From assembly GCA_000381565.1 (NCBI GenBank), contig KB906724.1, forward strand, positions 1,986,801-2,050,800: a stretch of DNA of 64,000 nt, in the 5' to 3' direction. The stretch is from Oxalobacteraceae bacterium AB_14 (GTDB taxonomy: Bacteria > Pseudomonadota > Gammaproteobacteria > Burkholderiales > Burkholderiaceae_D). The notes below the pieces were generated by a model, which did no database searches, was not told the origin of the DNA, and was given only the letters and a program-made list of their open reading frames with translations. Position numbers and translations under genes: made by a program. Each line of letters opens with the position of its first letter. Within the stretch, counting starts at the first letter, position 1. Shown here one piece after another: positions 19,422-28,989 of this stretch.

Positions 19422-20627
19422 ATGAAAAGACTCATCCTGGCCAGCGCCGCGCTGGCTGCGTGCGGCTGCGCCCACGCCGGCATCGGAGACAGCGGCAACC
19501 TGACCATCAGCGGCTTCGGCACGCTGGGCGTCGCCAAGAGCGACACCAACGACGCCAGGTTCGTGCGCTACAACCAGGCGGACGGCGTCGGCGACAGTCC
19601 GCGCATCGGCCTCGATACCAACTTTGGCCTGCAAGCGAGCTATGTGGTCGACCAGCGGCTGTCCGGCACGGTGCAGATCCTGAGCCGCAAGAACACCAGC
19701 CCGGCCTTCACCACCGACCTGACGTGGGCCTTCCTCAAGTACAAGGTCAGCGACGAGCTCAGTGTGCGCGTGGGCCGCGTGGCGCTGCCGGTGTTCATGA
19801 TCTCGGACTACCAGAACGTCGGCTACGCCAACACCATGATGCGGCCGCCGGTCGAGATGTATGCGCAGGCGCCGATCGAATCGGGCGACGGCGTCGACCT
19901 CAATTACCAGCACGCGCTGGGCGACACCAACCTCAGCGCGCAGGCCGTGCTGGGCGTCAGCCGGGGCAAGCTGTTCCTGGTCAGCACTGGCACGGTGGCC
20001 AGCTACCGCGCGCCGGTGCACGGCGTCAGCGTGGCGGCTGAACACGGCCCGCTGACGCTGCGCGCGGCCTACCTGGGCGCGACCATGAGCAGCAACGACA
20101 TCACGCCGGTCAACACGCTGGTGGGCACGCTGCGCAACGTCGGCTTCGGCCAGCTGGGCGACGACTTCGCCGTCAGCGCCAAGCGTGTCAGCTTTGTCGC
20201 CGTCGGCGCCACGCTGGACTGGAACAACCTGGTGGGACAGGCGGAATATGGCCGCCGCCGCGCGCGCGACAAGGTCTACATCCCGGACACCGATTCCTGG
20301 TACGCCATGGCCGGCTACCGCATCGGCAAAGTGCTGCCGTACTACACCCACGCGGTGGCCAAGGGCGCCGGCAGTTCGATCACGCTGCCTGCCGCCTTCC
20401 CGGCCAGCGGCGCCTTGTCGAACGCGGTGCGCGGCGCATTGCTGGCGGCGGAGCAAAGCTCGGACACGATAGGCTTGCGCTGGGACTTCGCCAAGTCGGT
20501 GGACTTGAAGCTGCAGCTGGACCGCGTGCATCCCAGGCAGCGCAACGGCATGCTGATCTACGGACCGGCCGCCGGTTTGCAGCGCAGCGTCACCGTGGTT
20601 GGCGCCACGCTCGATTTCGTGTTTTAA
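19422..20627 (+). CDS. outer-membrane porin-like protein
   Basis: A 401-aa protein with signal peptide MKRLILASAALAACGCAHA and a mature part starting GIGDSGNLTISGFGTLG, a typical beta-barrel opening, and ending in a C-terminal Phe (LDFVF). The many alternating strands indicate a phosphate-selective-porin-like or general porin barrel. GAAGGA precedes the ATG at 19422. It follows the YeiH gene by 29 bases and precedes a small periplasmic-binding-like gene by 10 bases. Such pairs of a barrel and a short PstS-like protein recur in proteobacteria, but their ligand is not known to me. Confidence 0.8.
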   Translation: MKRLILASAALAACGCAHAGIGDSGNLTISGFGTLGVAKSDTNDARFVRYNQADGVGDSPRIGLDTNFGLQASYVVDQRLSGTVQILSRKNTSPAFTTDLTWAFLKYKVSDELSVRVGRVALPVFMISDYQNVGYANTMMRPPVEMYAQAPIESGDGVDLNYQHALGDTNLSAQAVLGVSRGKLFLVSTGTVASYRAPVHGVSVAAEHGPLTLRAAYLGATMSSNDITPVNTLVGTLRNVGFGQLGDDFAVSAKRVSFVAVGATLDWNNLVGQAEYGRRRARDKVYIPDTDSWYAMAGYRIGKVLPYYTHAVAKGAGSSITLPAAFPASGALSNAVRGALLAAEQSSDTIGLRWDFAKSVDLKLQLDRVHPRQRNGMLIYGPAAGLQRSVTVVGATLDFVF

Positions 20628-20637
20628 GGAGACCGCC

Positions 20638-21033
20638 ATGAAAATTCTGATCACCGCCTGCCTGCTGGCCAACGCGCTGTGCGCGCAGGCCGAAACCGTC
20701 GTCATCGTCAACAAGGCCAATCCGGCCACGCGCATGTTCGGCGAACAGGCGTCGCAATTCTTCCTGGGGAAATCGACGATGTTCACGCCTGTCGACCAGC
20801 CGGAAAGCTCGGCCATCCGCGCCGACTTTTATCACAAGGTGGCAGAGAAAGACCCCGCGCAGGTCAAGGCCATCTGGTCCAAGCTGGTGTTTACCGGCAA
20901 GGCTGTGCAGCCGAAGGAATATGCCTCCAACGCGGAGGTGAAGAAGGCGGTGGCGGCCGATCCGAAGGCGATCGGCTACATCGACAAGTCGGCGGTCGAC
21001 GACACCGTCAAGGTGATCCTGACGCTGCCGTAA
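20638..21033 (+). CDS. small PstS-like periplasmic binding protein
   Basis: A 131-aa secreted protein: signal peptide MKILITACLLANALCAQA, then a single lobe resembling the N-terminal part of phosphate-type ABC binding proteins, with VIVNKANPA at the start and AIGYIDKS near the end. It is about half the size of a full PstS and lacks the second lobe, as is usual for this small family. No ABC permease or ATPase is nearby, so it is more likely an accessory of the adjacent outer-membrane barrel than a transporter component. GGAGA precedes the start. Confidence 0.75.
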   Translation: MKILITACLLANALCAQAETVVIVNKANPATRMFGEQASQFFLGKSTMFTPVDQPESSAIRADFYHKVAEKDPAQVKAIWSKLVFTGKAVQPKEYASNAEVKKAVAADPKAIGYIDKSAVDDTVKVILTLP

Positions 21034-21040
21034 GCACGCC

Positions 21041-22060
21041 TCAAGTCGGCGCCACGCAGGGCTTGCCGTTGTTGGCGCGCCAGGCGGCGGGCGTGGCGCC
21101 GAATTGCGCGGTGAACCAGCGCGTGAAGCTGCTGGGCATGGAGTAGCCCAGCAGGTCGCCGATGCGCGCCAGCGAGTAGCTGGGGTTGTTCATGTAGCGC
21201 TGCACCAGGTCGCGCCGCACCTCGTTGATCAAATCGCTGAAGTTGGCGCCGTCGTCCTCCAGCCGGCGCTGCAGCGTCCGCACATTCATGCCCAGCGCCG
21301 CCGCGATCTGTTCGATCGTCGCGCGGCCCATCGGCAGCAGCAGGTAGATCGCCTTGCGCACCTCAAACACCAGCGACGCCTCGCCCACCGCCGGCAGCGT
21401 ATCGACGAAGCGCTGCGCATAGCGCGCCATGGCGGGATCGGCGCGCGGATTGGGCGCGTCGAAAGCGGCGGCGGGGCAGGCGATGCCGTTGAATTCCGCG
21501 CCGAACTGCACCGGGCAGCCGAACACGCGGCGATGGATGCGCGCGTCGTCCGGCGCATCGTGGCTGAAATTGACGCTGACCGGGCGCCATGCGGGGCCCA
21601 GCAGGCTGGCGCACAGGCGCGCCATCACACCCAGCGCCAGCTCGGTCGCCTGGCGGCAGGGCAGCGGGGTGTCGGTCACCACTTCCTCGCGGATGATCAC
21701 CAGCTCGCCCACTTCCTCGATATAGATGGCCAGCGCGCGGTTGAGCAGATGGCGGTATTGCACCGTCACCTTCAGCGCGTCGCGCAGCGTGGGCTGGTGG
21801 GTCAGCAGCAGCGCTACCGCGCCGAGGTCGGAAAACTGGCGCGATTCGGCCATGCGCAAGCCGAAAGTCTGGCAGCCGCTGTGGGCGGCCGCGTTCTCCA
21901 GCAGCTCTACGGCCGCCTTCACCGGGATCGAATGGTCGGGGTCCTGCAGCATGGTCTTGCTCAGTCCAACGGCGGCCAGTTCGAGCTGGGCGTTGAGTCC
22001 CAAATGCTGGGCCACTTCGAGGAAGTTGGTGAGCACCGCGGCGCGGACCAGTGTAGTCAT
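21041..22060 (-). CDS. AraC family transcriptional regulator (OruR/arabinose-binding-like N-domain)
   Basis: A 339-aa regulator with an N-terminal ligand-binding domain of the 'Arabinose_bd' type (about residues 20-210) and a C-terminal AraC double helix-turn-helix (about 240-335; SLARIGDLLGYSMPSSFTRW). This architecture is typical of activators of catabolic operons in proteobacteria. It ends seven bases from the convergent end of the 131-aa gene, with no terminator visible between them. It is therefore the prime candidate to control the catabolic block at 2615-21033, although its own promoter faces the diguanylate cyclase gene. Target sites are not identified. Confidence 0.88.
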   Translation of the reverse strand: MTTLVRAAVLTNFLEVAQHLGLNAQLELAAVGLSKTMLQDPDHSIPVKAAVELLENAAAHSGCQTFGLRMAESRQFSDLGAVALLLTHQPTLRDALKVTVQYRHLLNRALAIYIEEVGELVIIREEVVTDTPLPCRQATELALGVMARLCASLLGPAWRPVSVNFSHDAPDDARIHRRVFGCPVQFGAEFNGIACPAAAFDAPNPRADPAMARYAQRFVDTLPAVGEASLVFEVRKAIYLLLPMGRATIEQIAAALGMNVRTLQRRLEDDGANFSDLINEVRRDLVQRYMNNPSYSLARIGDLLGYSMPSSFTRWFTAQFGATPAAWRANNGKPCVAPT

Positions 22061-22272
22061 TCGGTGTTATTCCTAGAGATGCGGGCCCGGACCGGGCGCG
22101 CATAAATTGTATCGGCGCGCTGTATTGCAGGCAATTATATCGGCCATTTTCAGCCGAATCAGGCCCTTTTTCGGTTGGAAAACAACGCTGTGGCGACGCT
22201 GGCTGGGTTTTCTGGGCAGTGAAGGGCCGCAGAGCACCTTGACGCTGGTATTCGGGGCTAGAATTGTTCGAT
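22061..22272. promoter_or_regulatory. divergent intergenic region
   Basis: A 212-base gap between the divergent AraC and cyclase genes, clearly AT-richer than the genes around it. TATCGGC is repeated in direct orientation near 22110 and 22138. Promoters for both genes must lie here, but no confident -35/-10 pair is visible. Confidence 0.35.
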
Positions 22273-23616
22273 ATGCATAAAATTACCGCCGCCACGATTG
22301 CCCGGTTTACGGACTTGCTCATGGATGCCGTCTGCATGGTCGATGCGGACGGCCGCTTCGTGTTTGTCAGCGCCGCCTGCGAGCGCATCTTCGGCTATGC
22401 CGCTCGGGAAATGATCGGCATGCAGATGATCGACCTGGTGGCGCCGGCCGACCGCGAACGCACCCTGTCGGCGGCGCGCGCCATCATGGGCGGCGAGCCC
22501 ACCTCCCGCTTTGAAAACCGCTACGTCCGCAAGGACGGCAAGATCGTCCACATCATGTGGTCGGCGCGCTGGTCCGAGAGCGACCGGATGCGCGTGGCCG
22601 TGGCGCGCGACATCACGGCCGCCAAGCAGGCCGAAGCGATGCAAGCCGCGCTGTACGCGATCTCGGAGGCGGCCCACGCCAGCGACGACCTGCCGGCCCT
22701 GTTCGAGCACATCCACCAGATCATCGCCGCCATGCTGCCGGCGCCCGGCTTCTCGGTGGCGCTGCGCAGCGACAAGGGCGGTTGCGTGGATTTCTCCTAT
22801 CACGTCAACGCCCACGGCCGCGCCGAGCCGCCTCCGCTGGCGTGCTGGCTGGGGGAGGAAGTGCTGCGCAGCGGACAGGCGGTGTTGCTGACGCCGGCCA
22901 CGGCGGCCGCGCTGCCGCCGGCCTTGCAGGCGGCGGCCATGCTGCCGGATTGCTGGCTGGGCGTGCCGTTGACGACCAGCCAGGGCCATATCGGCGTGCT
23001 GATGCTGCAAAGCGGCGACGAGCCGGACCAGACCGGCTACACCGACCAGGACCGGGAATTGTTGATGTTTGTGTCCCACCAGGTGGCCACGGCGATCCAG
23101 CGCAAGCAGCTGCATTCCAGGCTGCGCTTCATGGCCCAGCATGATGAGTTGACCCAGCTGCCCAATCGCCGGCTGTTCCTCGACCGCCTGCAGATGGCGG
23201 TGGCGCGCGCCCAGCGCCACCAATGCCGGCTGGCCCTGCTGTTCATCGACCTGAACAAGTTCAAGCAGATCAACGACGAGCACGGCCACGCCTGCGGCGA
23301 CCTGCTGCTGCGCGAGGTGGCGCACCGGCTCAAGTACTGCGTGCGCGAATCGGACACCGTGGCGCGCCTGGGCGGGGACGAGTTCGTCATCCTCGTGGAG
23401 GAAGTGCTGGTGGCCGACGACGCCTTGCAGATCGTCGACAAGATCCACCGGGTGCTGGCGGCGCCGATGTTGCTGACCACCGGCCTGGGCCTGGCGATCA
23501 CCGCCAGCGTCGGGGTCGCGCACTATCCGGAACACGGCGCCGACATCGAGCAGCTGATGCGCTACGCCGACCAGGCCATGTACGCGGCCAAGCAAATGGA
23601 AGAGCATACCGGCTAG
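22273..23616 (+). CDS. PAS-GAF-GGDEF diguanylate cyclase
   Basis: A 447-aa cytoplasmic protein: PAS at about residues 8-118, GAF at about 125-280, GGDEF at about 290-447. The active-site GGDEF is intact at 367-371 and an I-site R-E-S-D lies exactly five residues before it, so a catalytically active, product-inhibited cyclase is expected. No membrane segment is present, so the signal is intracellular. A TTG nine bases upstream could also serve as start; the ATG at 22273 is preferred, though no strong Shine-Dalgarno is present. A terminator-like hairpin follows. It seems to be a single-gene unit, divergent from the AraC regulator. Confidence 0.9.
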   Translation: MHKITAATIARFTDLLMDAVCMVDADGRFVFVSAACERIFGYAAREMIGMQMIDLVAPADRERTLSAARAIMGGEPTSRFENRYVRKDGKIVHIMWSARWSESDRMRVAVARDITAAKQAEAMQAALYAISEAAHASDDLPALFEHIHQIIAAMLPAPGFSVALRSDKGGCVDFSYHVNAHGRAEPPPLACWLGEEVLRSGQAVLLTPATAAALPPALQAAAMLPDCWLGVPLTTSQGHIGVLMLQSGDEPDQTGYTDQDRELLMFVSHQVATAIQRKQLHSRLRFMAQHDELTQLPNRRLFLDRLQMAVARAQRHQCRLALLFIDLNKFKQINDEHGHACGDLLLREVAHRLKYCVRESDTVARLGGDEFVILVEEVLVADDALQIVDKIHRVLAAPMLLTTGLGLAITASVGVAHYPEHGADIEQLMRYADQAMYAAKQMEEHTG

Positions 23617-23649
23617 TCGCCTTAAGTCTGTCCAGACAGTGATTTGACC

Positions 23650-23673
23650 ACATGGCTCCTTCGGGAGCCATGT
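23650..23673 (+). terminator. hairpin with TTCG tetraloop after the cyclase gene
   Basis: ACATGGCTCC and GGAGCCATGT form a perfect 10-bp stem closed by TTCG, 33 bases after the cyclase stop and followed by the modestly T-rich TCGTTCT. The stable UUCG loop makes it a convincing intrinsic-type terminator, although the T-run is short. Confidence 0.7.
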
Positions 23674-23865
23674 TCGTTCTGATCGCGGTTGTGCCGATTT
23701 CCCACCCTTCTAGTGTTGAGACCGCCAAGACGTCCTCAGCCGAGCCACGTAAGCTCTGTTGCGATTCGATAGTCTGTTGACGCATGCCATCGAAGCAAAC
23801 CGGCAGTTTCATTGCAACGATTCCCCACACTCGATGGGGGACGCCATCACTAGGAGACGAGTAAT

Positions 23866-26589
23866 ATGCTTCAGGAAAAAATATGTGTGCGCTGGGTGAA
23901 GTTGGCGCTGGCCCTGTTGTCGGCCCACGGCTTGGCGCACGCGCAGCTGGAGGAGGCGCCCAAGCCGGACGCCAGGATGGAGCGGGTGGAAATCACCGGC
24001 AGCAACATCAAGCGCATCGCGCAGGAGGGCGTCTCGCCGATGACCCTGATCACCAAGGAGGACATCAAGCGCTCGGGCGCGACCTCGGTGCTCGACGTGC
24101 TGCGCAACCTGCCGTCGGTCGGCGGCAACGGCCGCGATTTCGGCGGCGGCAACGATTTCCGCAACGGCGCCACCACGGCCAGCCTGCGCGGCATGCCGAC
24201 CCTGATCCTGTTGAACGGCAACCGCCTGCCGGTCTCAGGTTCGGACGATTCCAACGGCTTCACCTCGGTGGACTTGAACATGCTGCCGCTGGCCGCGATC
24301 GAGCGCATCGAGGTGCTCAAGGACGGCGCCTCGGCGATCTACGGCACCGATGCGGTGGGCGGCGTGATCAACTTCATCATGCGCCAGAACTACCAGGGCG
24401 TGGACCTGAGCACCAGCTACGGCGCCACCACGCTGGGCGGCGGCGATGTGCGCAAGCTGTCGGTGGCCGGCGGCTACGGCGACCGCGCCACGCAGAAATT
24501 CAACCTGACCTACGCCGCGATGGTCGAGGACACCAAGCGCATCAAGGGCACCGACCGCGCCTGGGCCAACCACATCGACTTCGGCGCCAGCGGCGGCCTG
24601 CAGTACGCCAACGTCTACGGCGCCCACGGCACCGACGCCGGCACGCTGTCGATCGGCGGCAACCGCTTCGCCGACCCGGGCTGCCTGCCCGGTTCCAAGC
24701 TGCCTTATCCGAGCGGCGCCGAATGGTTCCCGTCGCCGACCCGCAACGGCTGCCTGTCGGCGACGGCGGAATTCACCGACCTGGTCAAGCCGTCGCGCCG
24801 CGCCGGCGCAACGGCCGCGCTGAACTGGGATATCGCGCCCGACCTGAGCTTGTTCGCCAACGCCTTCTTCACCAACTTCGACAAGCGCATCGTCGGCCAG
24901 TCGTCGTGGCTGCAGAACCGCGACCGCAACAACCTGGTCATCCCGGCCTCGAATCCCTTCAACACCTACGGCAAGCCGGTGACGGTGCGGCGCGATTTCC
25001 CGGTCTACGAGGGTGGCATCAAGACCAATGTCGACAATATCTGGCTGCTGACCGGCCTCAAGGGCGAGCTGGGCGGCTGGGACTGGTCGGCGACCTTGTC
25101 GCACGGCGAGGAGCGGGGCCGCACCGATACCCTGGGCGCCTACAAGCTGGAGGAGTTGAACCAGGCGGTCGACGACGGCCGCTTCAATCCCTTCGGCGTC
25201 AACAGCAATTCGGACGCCCTGATCAGGGAGCTGTCGGGCGAGATGTATGTGAAGACCCGCAGCAAATCCGATTCCATCAAGGTGCAGGCCTCGACCGAAT
25301 TCGGCGGGCTGCCGGGCGGGAAGGTCGGCGTCTCGGTGGGTTCCGAACTGCGCAAGAATTCGCTGTCGTACACGCCGTCGCAGGATTGGCAGCAAGGCTT
25401 GCTGGGCCAGTACGCGGTGCTGCCGCCGATCTCGGGTTCGGAAAAATTGTCTGCCGTGTATGCCGAGTTGAGCCTGCCGTTGCTGAAAACGCTGGAGGCC
25501 CAGGCCGCCGTGCGCCACGACAAGTATGAGCTGGCCGGCGCCACCACCAATCCCAAGGTCGGCTTGAAGTGGACGCCGAGCAAGACGGTCATGGTGCGCG
25601 CCAACTACAGCACCGGCATGGTGGCGCCGTCGCTGCCACAGCGCTTCAGCGAAGGCCGGGATTCGTTCTCGGCGACCAAGGACCCGCACCGCTGCGTCGA
25701 GGGCGATGTGTATTTTGATACATACTGCACCCGCTACGTGAAGGCATCCAACGTCGGCACCAAGAATCTGCAGCCGGAGAAATCGAACCAGTACAACATC
25801 GGCTTCGTCATCGAGCCGTTCAAGGACCTGAACATCGGCCTGACCTACTACGATATCAAGTGGAAGAACAAGATCGACGTGCTCGACAACACGACCGTGC
25901 TCGACAACGAAGACGGCGCCTACAAGTCGCATGTGACGCGCGACGAAGTCACCGCCGACGATATCACGGCCTACGCGGCGTTGTCGGCGGCCGACCGGGC
26001 GCGGCTGGGGCCCTTGCGCGGCGAGCTGTCCAACATCAAGACCGGCTGGGTCAACCGCTTCCAGTCGCACACCTCAGGCATCGACCTGGAAGCGTCCTAC
26101 ACCTTCCGCACCGAGAAGCTGGGCCGCATCAAGGTGTTCGGCGATGCCAACTACACGCTGCGCTACGACACGGTGCTGTTGGCCGACAACGTCTACATCA
26201 ACTGCCCGAACAACACCTCGTGCGATGCCGGCGAATACGGCAATCCGCGCGTGCTGGCCAACGTCGGCATGAACTGGGACCTGGGCGCGTGGAGCGGCAC
26301 CGGCATTGTCAAGTACGTGGCCGGTACCAAGGTCGACCGTTCGCCATCGGCCGTGCAGAACCAATGGTATGACTTCTATGCCAAGGGCCGGCGGATTCCC
26401 GCCGTCGCCACGCTGGACGCATCGCTGGCCTATTCGGGCATCAAGAACACCGTGGTCCGCGTCGGCGCCAACAATGTGTTCAACCGCGATCCGGCCTTCG
26501 ACCCAGGCTCTTCGCTGGGCTACAACGATAGCTGGGGCGATCCGCGCGGCCGTTATGTGTATGTCAGCCTGGACTACAGCTTCAAATAA
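23866..26589 (+). CDS. TonB-dependent outer-membrane receptor (sugar-type)
   Basis: A 907-aa receptor: signal peptide over residues 1-26 (ending AHA), a plug domain at about 45-165 with VEITGSNIKR and an IERIEVLKDGASAIYGTDAVGG box, and a barrel ending SLDYSFK. The IEVLKDGAS-AIYGTDA pattern and size resemble carbohydrate receptors of Caulobacter/Xanthomonas type. It lies 147 bases upstream of a secreted GH3 beta-glucosidase, so uptake of a beta-glucoside or oligosaccharide is likely. AGGAGA precedes the ATG. It probably works with an ExbB/ExbD/TonB system encoded elsewhere. Confidence 0.9.
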   Translation: MLQEKICVRWVKLALALLSAHGLAHAQLEEAPKPDARMERVEITGSNIKRIAQEGVSPMTLITKEDIKRSGATSVLDVLRNLPSVGGNGRDFGGGNDFRNGATTASLRGMPTLILLNGNRLPVSGSDDSNGFTSVDLNMLPLAAIERIEVLKDGASAIYGTDAVGGVINFIMRQNYQGVDLSTSYGATTLGGGDVRKLSVAGGYGDRATQKFNLTYAAMVEDTKRIKGTDRAWANHIDFGASGGLQYANVYGAHGTDAGTLSIGGNRFADPGCLPGSKLPYPSGAEWFPSPTRNGCLSATAEFTDLVKPSRRAGATAALNWDIAPDLSLFANAFFTNFDKRIVGQSSWLQNRDRNNLVIPASNPFNTYGKPVTVRRDFPVYEGGIKTNVDNIWLLTGLKGELGGWDWSATLSHGEERGRTDTLGAYKLEELNQAVDDGRFNPFGVNSNSDALIRELSGEMYVKTRSKSDSIKVQASTEFGGLPGGKVGVSVGSELRKNSLSYTPSQDWQQGLLGQYAVLPPISGSEKLSAVYAELSLPLLKTLEAQAAVRHDKYELAGATTNPKVGLKWTPSKTVMVRANYSTGMVAPSLPQRFSEGRDSFSATKDPHRCVEGDVYFDTYCTRYVKASNVGTKNLQPEKSNQYNIGFVIEPFKDLNIGLTYYDIKWKNKIDVLDNTTVLDNEDGAYKSHVTRDEVTADDITAYAALSAADRARLGPLRGELSNIKTGWVNRFQSHTSGIDLEASYTFRTEKLGRIKVFGDANYTLRYDTVLLADNVYINCPNNTSCDAGEYGNPRVLANVGMNWDLGAWSGTGIVKYVAGTKVDRSPSAVQNQWYDFYAKGRRIPAVATLDASLAYSGIKNTVVRVGANNVFNRDPAFDPGSSLGYNDSWGDPRGRYVYVSLDYSFK

Positions 26590-26596
26590 GTGTTGT

Positions 26597-26625
26597 CCGG
26601 CCGTCTTCCTCGCGAAGGCGGCCGG
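26597..26625 (+). terminator. long hairpin after the TonB receptor
   Basis: CCGGCCGTCTTC at 26597-26608 pairs with GAAGGCGGCCGG at 26614-26625 (12 bp including one G-T wobble) around CTCGC. There is no T-run, so it may attenuate or protect mRNA ends between the receptor and the glucosidase rather than fully terminate. Confidence 0.45.
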
Positions 26626-26736
26626 ATGGCCGGCGCTGCGGAATATCGTTTCAGCGTTTCGTCATTTTCATAATTGCCCCGCCCGCGCAGCACAGGCACA
26701 ATCGGCGGTAAACAGTTCAGAAAGTGACGGAGACAA

Positions 26737-28989
26737 ATGACATTGAAGACAAAAATCGGCGTGCTGTCGGCCGCCGTGGCGCTTTGCTGCGGCAGCGCCT
26801 GCGCGCAAGCCGCCGGCGAGCCTGCCGCGCCTGCGGCCACGCCGTGGATGAACGCGCAGCTGGGCGCGGAGGAACGCGCCCGCCTGGCGGTCGCGGCGAT
26901 GACGTTGGACGAGAAGCTCAAGCTGGTCTACGGCTACTTCGGCGCCGACATGGAATCGAAAAAGAGCACCCGGCCGGCGCCGTCGCACAAGCAGTCGGCC
27001 GGCTTCATCTACGGCGTGCCGCGCCTGGGCATCCCCCATCTGTGGGAAACCGACGCCGGCCTGGGCGTGGCCAGCCAGGCCGGCCCCGACGTGCGGCCGG
27101 GCACGGCGCTGCCCTCCGGCCTGAACACGGCCGCCACCTGGGACCTGCAGACCGCCTATGCGGGCGGCGCCATGATCGGCGCGGAAGCGCGCGCCCACGG
27201 CTTCAACGTGCTGCTGGCCGGCGGCGTCAACCTGATGCGCGAGCCGCGCAACGGCCGTAACTTCGAATACGCGGGCGAGGACCCCCTGCTGGCAGGCAAG
27301 ATCGTCGGTGCGCAGATCAAGGGCATCCAGTCCAACCGCGTGGTGTCCACGCTCAAGCACTTCGCCCTGAACGACCAGGAAACCGGCCGCAATACGCTCA
27401 ACGTCAGGATCGACGACCGCTCGGCGCGCATGTCGGATCTGCTGGCCTTGCAGATCGCGAACGAGGACGGCAATCCGGGCTCGGTCATGTGTTCCTACAA
27501 CCGCGTCAACGGCGCCTATTCGTGCGAGAACAGCTATCTGCTGAACGAGGTGCTGAAGAAGGACTGGGGCTTCAAGGGCTGGGTGATGTCGGACTGGGGC
27601 GCGGTGCACAGCACGGTGCCGGCCGCCAATGCCGGGCTGGACCAGCAATCCGGCATGCCGTTCGACCATGCCGATTATTTCGGCCCGCCGTTGAAGGAGG
27701 CCGTGTTGAACGGCTGGGTGCCGCAGGCGCGCCTGGACGACATGGTGCGCCGCATCCTGTATGCGATGTTCGCGCACGGCGTGGTGGACCACCCGGTGGC
27801 GCCGGCGCCGCAAACGATCGACTTCAAGGCGCACGCGGCCGTGTCGCGCAAGGATGCGCAGGAAGGCATGGTGCTGCTGAAGAACAGCACCGGCGCCTTG
27901 CCGTTGAAGCCATCCGCCCAACGCATCGCGGTGATCGGCGGCTATGCCGACCGCGGCGTGCTGGCCGGCGGCGGTTCGTCGCTGGTGTATCCGGCCGGTG
28001 GCAACGCGGTGCCGGAGCTGGCGCCCAAGAACTGGCCCGGCCCGGTCATGGTGTACCCGTCGTCGCCGCTGAAAGCCATCCAGGCGCGGCTGCCGGCGGC
28101 CACGGTGGTGTACAACGACGGCAACGACCGCGACGCAGCGGCCAGGCTGGCCCGCGACAGCGACGTGGTGCTGCTGTTCGCCACCCAATGGACGGGCGAG
28201 GGCTTCGACATGCCGAACCTGTCGCTGCCCGACCAGCAGGACGAGCTGATCGCGACGGTGGCGGCGGCCAACGCCAACACCGTGGTGGTGCTGGAAACCG
28301 GAGGACCGGTCACCATGCCGTGGCTGCCCAAGGTGTCGGCCGTGCTGGAGGCCTGGTATCCCGGCAGCGATGGCGGCGAGGCGATCGCCGGCGTGCTGTT
28401 CGGCGAGGTCAATCCGTCGGGACATTTGCCGGCCACCTTCCCGGCGTCGGAAGCGCAATTGCCGCGCCCGGCGCTGGACGGTTTTCCCGAAGTGGCGGAG
28501 CGGCGCTTCGATGTCGACTACAGCGAGGGCGCGGCGGTCGGCTACAAGTGGTTCGACCTGAAGGGACTCAAGCCCTTGTTCCCGTTCGGTCACGGCTTGT
28601 CGTACACGGAATTTGCTTTCTCGGATCTGGCCGCCAGCGTCAAGGGCGGCGTGCTGCGGGCCTCGTTCACGGTGAGGAACGCCGGCAAGGTGGCGGGCAA
28701 GCAGGTGGCCCAGCTCTATGTGTCGCCGTTGAAGGTGCGCTGGGAGGCGCCCAAGCGTTTGGCTGGCTTCCAGAAGGTCGAGGTGCAGCCGGGGGCGGGT
28801 GTTCAGTCATCCGTTACCGTCGATCCGCGTTTGCTGGCGGTCTATGACTCGGCATCGAAGACCTGGAAGGTCGCCAAGGGCGATTACAAGCTCACCCTGG
28901 CGTCCAGCGCTGCCGACGACCAGGCCGTCAGCACCGTGGTGCATCTGGAGGCCGCCGTCTACGATGTGACGGGCAAGCTAACCCGGTAA
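26737..28989 (+). CDS. glycoside hydrolase family 3 beta-glucosidase, exported
   Basis: A 750-aa enzyme with a signal peptide over residues 1-25 (MTLKTKIGVLSAAVALCCGS, ending AQA). It has the GH3 N-terminal barrel (nucleophile Asp286 in VMSDWGAVH), the GH3 C-terminal domain (TGEGFDMPNLSLPDQQ and SDGGEAIAGVLFGEVNPSG) and a C-terminal fibronectin-III-like domain after about 640. It hydrolyses terminal beta-glucosyl residues, probably in the periplasm, on sugars brought in by the TonB receptor upstream. GGAGA stands before the ATG. The released monosaccharide could be taken up by the Na+ symporter at 29814-31490. The size matches BglX-type enzymes. Confidence 0.9.
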   Translation: MTLKTKIGVLSAAVALCCGSACAQAAGEPAAPAATPWMNAQLGAEERARLAVAAMTLDEKLKLVYGYFGADMESKKSTRPAPSHKQSAGFIYGVPRLGIPHLWETDAGLGVASQAGPDVRPGTALPSGLNTAATWDLQTAYAGGAMIGAEARAHGFNVLLAGGVNLMREPRNGRNFEYAGEDPLLAGKIVGAQIKGIQSNRVVSTLKHFALNDQETGRNTLNVRIDDRSARMSDLLALQIANEDGNPGSVMCSYNRVNGAYSCENSYLLNEVLKKDWGFKGWVMSDWGAVHSTVPAANAGLDQQSGMPFDHADYFGPPLKEAVLNGWVPQARLDDMVRRILYAMFAHGVVDHPVAPAPQTIDFKAHAAVSRKDAQEGMVLLKNSTGALPLKPSAQRIAVIGGYADRGVLAGGGSSLVYPAGGNAVPELAPKNWPGPVMVYPSSPLKAIQARLPAATVVYNDGNDRDAAARLARDSDVVLLFATQWTGEGFDMPNLSLPDQQDELIATVAAANANTVVVLETGGPVTMPWLPKVSAVLEAWYPGSDGGEAIAGVLFGEVNPSGHLPATFPASEAQLPRPALDGFPEVAERRFDVDYSEGAAVGYKWFDLKGLKPLFPFGHGLSYTEFAFSDLAASVKGGVLRASFTVRNAGKVAGKQVAQLYVSPLKVRWEAPKRLAGFQKVEVQPGAGVQSSVTVDPRLLAVYDSASKTWKVAKGDYKLTLASSAADDQAVSTVVHLEAAVYDVTGKLTR

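Noticed and set aside
22264..22272. TTG start three codons upstream of the PAS-GAF-GGDEF gene
   Set aside because: ATG at 22273 is more common and gives the same domains; neither has a strong ribosome-binding site.
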